Shown: positions 6,189 to 8,909 of the stretch, in pieces | How the letters are laid out: every line of letters begins with the position of its first letter | Position numbering within the stretch: position 1 is the first letter of the stretch | Source of the DNA: Candidatus Dadabacteria bacterium | Lineage (GTDB): Bacteria > Bdellovibrionota_C > UBA2361 > J135 | NCBI GenBank assembly: GCA_003694225.1 | Contig: RFKT01000159.1 | Coordinates: 1-8,909, forward strand | Reading direction: 5' to 3' | Length of the DNA stretch: 8,909 nt | Program-made: the position numbers and the translations under genes | Notes under the pieces: model-generated | Seen by the model: only the letters and a program-made list of their open reading frames with translations | The model's database searches: none | What the model was told of the DNA's origin: nothing

Positions 6189-8264
6189 CTCCTGCACATT
6201 TGCCGGAACAGGAGCGTAATGATCGTACTCCATCGAAAATCCTGCTCTTCCCTGAGACATAGATCTGAGGTCTGTAGCATACCCAAACATCTCAGCTAAT
6301 GGAACCAGCGCCCTAATAATCTGAGCGCCTCCTTTAGGCTCCATCCCCTGAATATGACCTCTTCGGCGATTAAGATCTCCAACTATATTGCTCACAAAAT
6401 CCTCAGGACTTGTAACCTCAATCTTCATAATAGGCTCCAAGATCTGAAGTCCAGCCTTCTTGCACCCTTCCTTAACACAGAGAGATGCTGCAATCTTAAA
6501 CGCCATTTCACTAGAATCAACCTCGTGAAAACTTCCGAAAAACAGAGTAACTCTAACGTCAATTACCGGATAACCAGCCAACACACCTCCCTCAAGGGCA
6601 TCTTCAACCCCTGCTTTGACCGCAGGGATATACTCCTTTGGTATAATTCCACCTTTAATCTCATCGACGAATTCAAATCCTGCCCCTCTCTCCAGAGGTT
6701 CAATCCGTAAGTGAACATGTCCATATTGCCCGCGGCCGCCGGTCTGCTTAGCATATTTAACCTCATGTTCAACCGAGGATGTGACCGTTTCCCTGTAGGC
6801 CACTTGAGGTTTTCCAACATTCGTATCAACGCCAAACTCCCTTAAAAGCCTCTGTTTTACAACCTCAAGGTGAAGCTCTCCCATACCGGAAATTATCGTT
6901 TGCCCGCTTTCCTTATCAATAGATAGCCTTAAGGAAGGATCCTCTTTGGCCAGCTTTGATAGCGAAATCCCCATCTTTTCCTCATCTGCCCGGGTTTTAG
7001 GCTCTATAGCAATTGATATTACCGGCTCAGGCGCATGTATGCTCTCAAGGATTATAGGATTATCTACATCGCATAGGGTGTCCCCTGTATGAGACTCCTT
7101 CATTGACACAATCGCCCCTATATCTCCTTCGTAAATAGCCTTAACCTCCTCTCTATTGTCAGCATGCATCTTGACCAAACGTCCAACGCGCTCTTTCTTC
7201 CCCGTGGTAGAATTCAAAATTGTACTGCCAGACTCTATAACACCGGAATAAACCCGTATAAAGGTAAGAACCCCAACATAAGGATCTGTTACAATCTTAA
7301 ACGCTAAAGCGCACAGAGGATCGCCACATCCAACCTTACGCTCCAGCTCTATACTCTCATCAGAAGGATCTGTGCCCTTTACCGGCGGAAGATCAACTGG
7401 TGATGGAAGATACTCTATCACCCCGTCAAGTAGCGGTTGTATGCCCTTATTCTTAAAGGCACTCCCGCAAAATACCGGGAAAGCCTCCTTATCCAGTGTA
7501 AGCTTCCTAAGAGCAGACTTTATCTCATCAGGGGACAGCTCTTCTCCACCTAGAAATTTATCAAGAAGAGTTTCATCTGATTCAGCTACTACCTCCAATA
7601 GGTGGTTTCTGGCCTCATCAACCTCTTCTCGCATATCATCAGGGATCTCTACAATTTCAAATCTGGATCCAAAAGCGTCATCCTCCGAGTAGACAATAGC
7701 CCTTTGTTCGACCAAGTCCACAACCCCCTTAAAGTGCCCTTCCGCTCCTATAGGCAACTGTACAGGGACAGGTTTTGCTCCCAGCTTTTCAACTATAGAT
7801 CGAACAGCTCCTGTGAAATCAGCGCCTGCTTTATCCATCTTATTGATAAAACAAATCCTCGGCACACTAAATTTATTTGCCTGCCGCCAAACAGTTTCTG
7901 ATTGAGGCTCAACTCCATTAACTGCATCGAAGATCACTATACCTCCATCAAGAACCCTCAAACTTCTCTCGACCTCGATGGTGAAATCAACATGACCAGG
8001 GGTATCAATAATATTTATATTGTGCTTATCGTATTGCCCCTGTGAGCCACTCCATTCACACGAGGTTGCAGCTGATGTAATTGTAATACCCCTTTCCTGT
8101 TCAAGCTCCATATAATCCATAGTTGCAGCGCCATCGTGAACCTCACCGATCTTGTAATTCACACCTGTGTAGTACAAGACCCTCTCAGTTGTAGTAGTCT
8201 TACCGGCGTCAATATGCGCCATAATACCGATATTTCGCGTCTTACTTAAATCTCTCTTCTGCAT
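6171..8264 (-). CDS. fusA: Elongation factor G
   Basis: EF-G is the GTPase that drives tRNA-mRNA translocation and, with RRF, ribosome recycling. The product is 697 residues (E. coli 704). The G domain has A-H-I-D-A-G-K-T-T (16-24), an intact switch I E-R-G-I-T-I (57-62), D-T-P-G-H (87-91, catalytic His91), N-K-M-D (141-144) and G5 in C-G-S-A-F-K. Domains II and III follow ([10 protein letters not shown] in III). Domain IV has the tip sequences T-G-G-R-G-Q-Y-G-H and [13 protein letters not shown]. Domain V ends near [11 protein letters not shown]. All elements point to the classic translocase EF-G. ATG at 8264 matches the family start, but the 36 bases upstream hold no clear Shine-Dalgarno. 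The gap from rpsG is 50 bases. Confidence 0.98.
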   Translation of the reverse strand: MQKRDLSKTRNIGIMAHIDAGKTTTTERVLYYTGVNYKIGEVHDGAATMDYMELEQERGITITSAATSCEWSGSQGQYDKHNINIIDTPGHVDFTIEVERSLRVLDGGIVIFDAVNGVEPQSETVWRQANKFSVPRICFINKMDKAGADFTGAVRSIVEKLGAKPVPVQLPIGAEGHFKGVVDLVEQRAIVYSEDDAFGSRFEIVEIPDDMREEVDEARNHLLEVVAESDETLLDKFLGGEELSPDEIKSALRKLTLDKEAFPVFCGSAFKNKGIQPLLDGVIEYLPSPVDLPPVKGTDPSDESIELERKVGCGDPLCALAFKIVTDPYVGVLTFIRVYSGVIESGSTILNSTTGKKERVGRLVKMHADNREEVKAIYEGDIGAIVSMKESHTGDTLCDVDNPIILESIHAPEPVISIAIEPKTRADEEKMGISLSKLAKEDPSLRLSIDKESGQTIISGMGELHLEVVKQRLLREFGVDTNVGKPQVAYRETVTSSVEHEVKYAKQTGGRGQYGHVHLRIEPLERGAGFEFVDEIKGGIIPKEYIPAVKAGVEDALEGGVLAGYPVIDVRVTLFFGSFHEVDSSEMAFKIAASLCVKEGCKKAGLQILEPIMKIEVTSPEDFVSNIVGDLNRRRGHIQGMEPKGGAQIIRALVPLAEMFGYATDLRSMSQGRAGFSMEYDHYAPVPANVQESMIVK

Positions 8265-8314
8265 CTTAAAATCTGTAGTATCTGCTTATAAATTCCCTGC
8301 TGCCCACGTTTTTC

Positions 8315-8785
8315 CTACCACCTAAAATGAGCAAACGCTTTATTCGCCTCTGCCATTTTGTGAGTGTCTTCTCTCTTTTTAACCGCCCCCCCGCGGTTAT
8401 TTGCGGCATCCAAGATTTCATTTGCAAGCCTGTCAGCGAGCCTCCTCTCTGAGCGGGCGTTCATTGCCTGCACAAGCCATCTTATAGCCAAAGTCTCCTG
8501 TCTCCTCTGCCTTACCTCCGTCGGCACCTGATAAGTAGCTCCACCAACCCTTCGGGAACGCACTTCAACGCTTGGTTTGATATTTCCAATGGCCGTAAAG
8601 AAAACTTCAACTGGATCCTTGTTGGTTTTCTTTTCTACTATATCAAGCGCCTCATACATTGCCCTCTCTGCTAAAGCCTTCTTCCCTCTTTGCATTATGC
8701 GGTTAATCGTACGGGTAATCATAACCTCCCCATACTTAGGATCCGGCAAAACCTCCCGGCTAAAGTCTCTTTTCTTTCTAGTCAC
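8315..8785 (-). CDS. rpsG: 30S ribosomal protein S7 (uS7), GTG start
   Basis: S7 starts assembly of the 30S head and lies near the E site and mRNA exit. From GTG at 8785 the product is 156 residues, exactly the E. coli length. It opens (V/M)[18 protein letters not shown]. It carries the hallmarks R-P-S-V-E-V-type [13 protein letters not shown] and T-Y-Q-V-P-T-E-V-R, and ends [13 protein letters not shown]. An ATG upstream (8860) would give 181 residues, but it lies inside rpsL in another frame. The GTG instead has a consensus GGAGGG 6 bases upstream and matches the family N-terminus, so GTG is the likely start. The gap from rpsL is only 22 bases. Confidence 0.97.
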   Translation of the reverse strand: MTRKKRDFSREVLPDPKYGEVMITRTINRIMQRGKKALAERAMYEALDIVEKKTNKDPVEVFFTAIGNIKPSVEVRSRRVGGATYQVPTEVRQRRQETLAIRWLVQAMNARSERRLADRLANEILDAANNRGGAVKKREDTHKMAEANKAFAHFRW

Positions 8786-8791
8786 TTTCAG

Positions 8792-8797
8792 CCCTCC
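8792..8797 (-). promoter_or_regulatory. Ribosome binding site deciding the rpsG GTG start
   Basis: The minus strand reads GGAGGG, then CTGAAA, then GTG, an ideal Shine-Dalgarno spacing for GTG at 8785. No similar site precedes the in-frame ATG at 8860, which lies within the rpsL coding sequence. This supports the 156-residue S7. Confidence 0.85.
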
Positions 8798-8807
8798 AAT
8801 GAAAAAC

Positions 8808-8909
8808 TTACTTCGGCTTCTTTGCTCCGTACCTGCTGCGGCTCTTTTTTCTGTTGGCAACCCCGTGGGTCTCTAACTTTCCGCGAATAATGTGGTATCT
8901 AACACCAGG
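8808..8909 (-). CDS. rpsL: 30S ribosomal protein S12 (uS12), 5' part cut off by window edge
   Basis: S12 lies at the 30S decoding centre, where it monitors codon-anticodon pairing and is the classic streptomycin-resistance locus. Only the last 33 residues are inside the window. They begin [12 protein letters not shown], the conserved S12 C-terminal core, and end [11 protein letters not shown] before TAA at 8808-8810. This matches the family C-terminus (in E. coli P-G-V-R-Y-H-T-V-R-G-A-L, ending near K-Y-G-V-K-R-P-K-A). The streptomycin-related lysines lie upstream and cannot be assessed. It is the first visible gene of the cluster, followed after 22 bases by rpsG. Confidence 0.97.
   Translation of the reverse strand, partial: PGVRYHIIRGKLETHGVANRKKSRSRYGAKKPK

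Noticed and set aside
6563..6835. A 90-codon minus-strand frame nested in fusA
   Set aside because: It lies fully within the EF-G coding sequence in another frame, with no independent support.
8315..8860. A longer 181-residue S7 starting at ATG 8860
   Set aside because: Its first 25 residues overlap the rpsL coding sequence in another frame and have no S7 counterpart; GTG at 8785 has a consensus ribosome binding site and gives the family length.
1..8909. A mobile, defence or otherwise novel gene system
   Set aside because: All coding capacity is accounted for by conserved translation genes in standard order; only the gap-level features above remain unexplained.

Overview
The window is a contiguous bacterial translation-gene cluster, entirely on the minus strand and transcribed from high to low coordinates. 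In transcription order it holds the 3' end of rpsL, then rpsG, fusA and tuf (the str operon), running directly into rpsJ, rplC, rplD, rplW, rplB, rpsS, rplV, rpsC and the 5' part of rplP (the S10 operon). Both edges cut genes: rpsL lacks its start and rplP lacks its end. Every plus-strand reading frame is a shadow of these genes. No mobile element, CRISPR array, tRNA or rRNA is visible, and no gene-free stretch exceeds 114 bases.

Organism: a bacterium of moderate GC content. The gene order is widespread and not diagnostic. Two protein signatures suggest a lineage. EF-Tu has an unusual switch I region ([14 protein letters not shown] instead of D-N-A-P-E-E-K-A-R-G-I-T). L2 reads D-H-P-M-G-G-G-E-G instead of D-H-P-H-G-G-G-E-G. 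From memory, and not checked by search, I associate this EF-Tu form with Planctomycetes and relatives, so a PVC-type lineage (Planctomycetota or Omnitrophota-like) is my best guess, at low to moderate confidence.

How the genes work together: S12, S7, S10, S19 and S3 build the 30S decoding, head and mRNA-entry regions. L3, L4, L23, L2, L22 and L16 build the 50S peptidyl-transferase surroundings and exit tunnel. EF-Tu delivers aminoacyl-tRNA and EF-G drives translocation. Gaps are 22 to 114 bases, which fits one long polycistronic message. The two largest gaps are tuf-rpsJ (114 bases) and fusA-tuf (77 bases), and both hold candidate regulatory features.

No wholly new system is present. The items most worth a second look are: (1) the tuf-rpsJ gap, where a consensus Shine-Dalgarno sequence abuts a perfect 9-bp hairpin with an ATG in its loop, opening a 17-codon frame that overlaps the rpsJ start; (2) the non-canonical EF-Tu switch I; (3) paired substitutions at the tips of the L4 and L22 exit-tunnel loops, at positions linked to macrolide resistance; (4) a long charged N-terminal extension on L22; and (5) start sites corrected from Shine-Dalgarno positions, notably a GTG start for rpsG.
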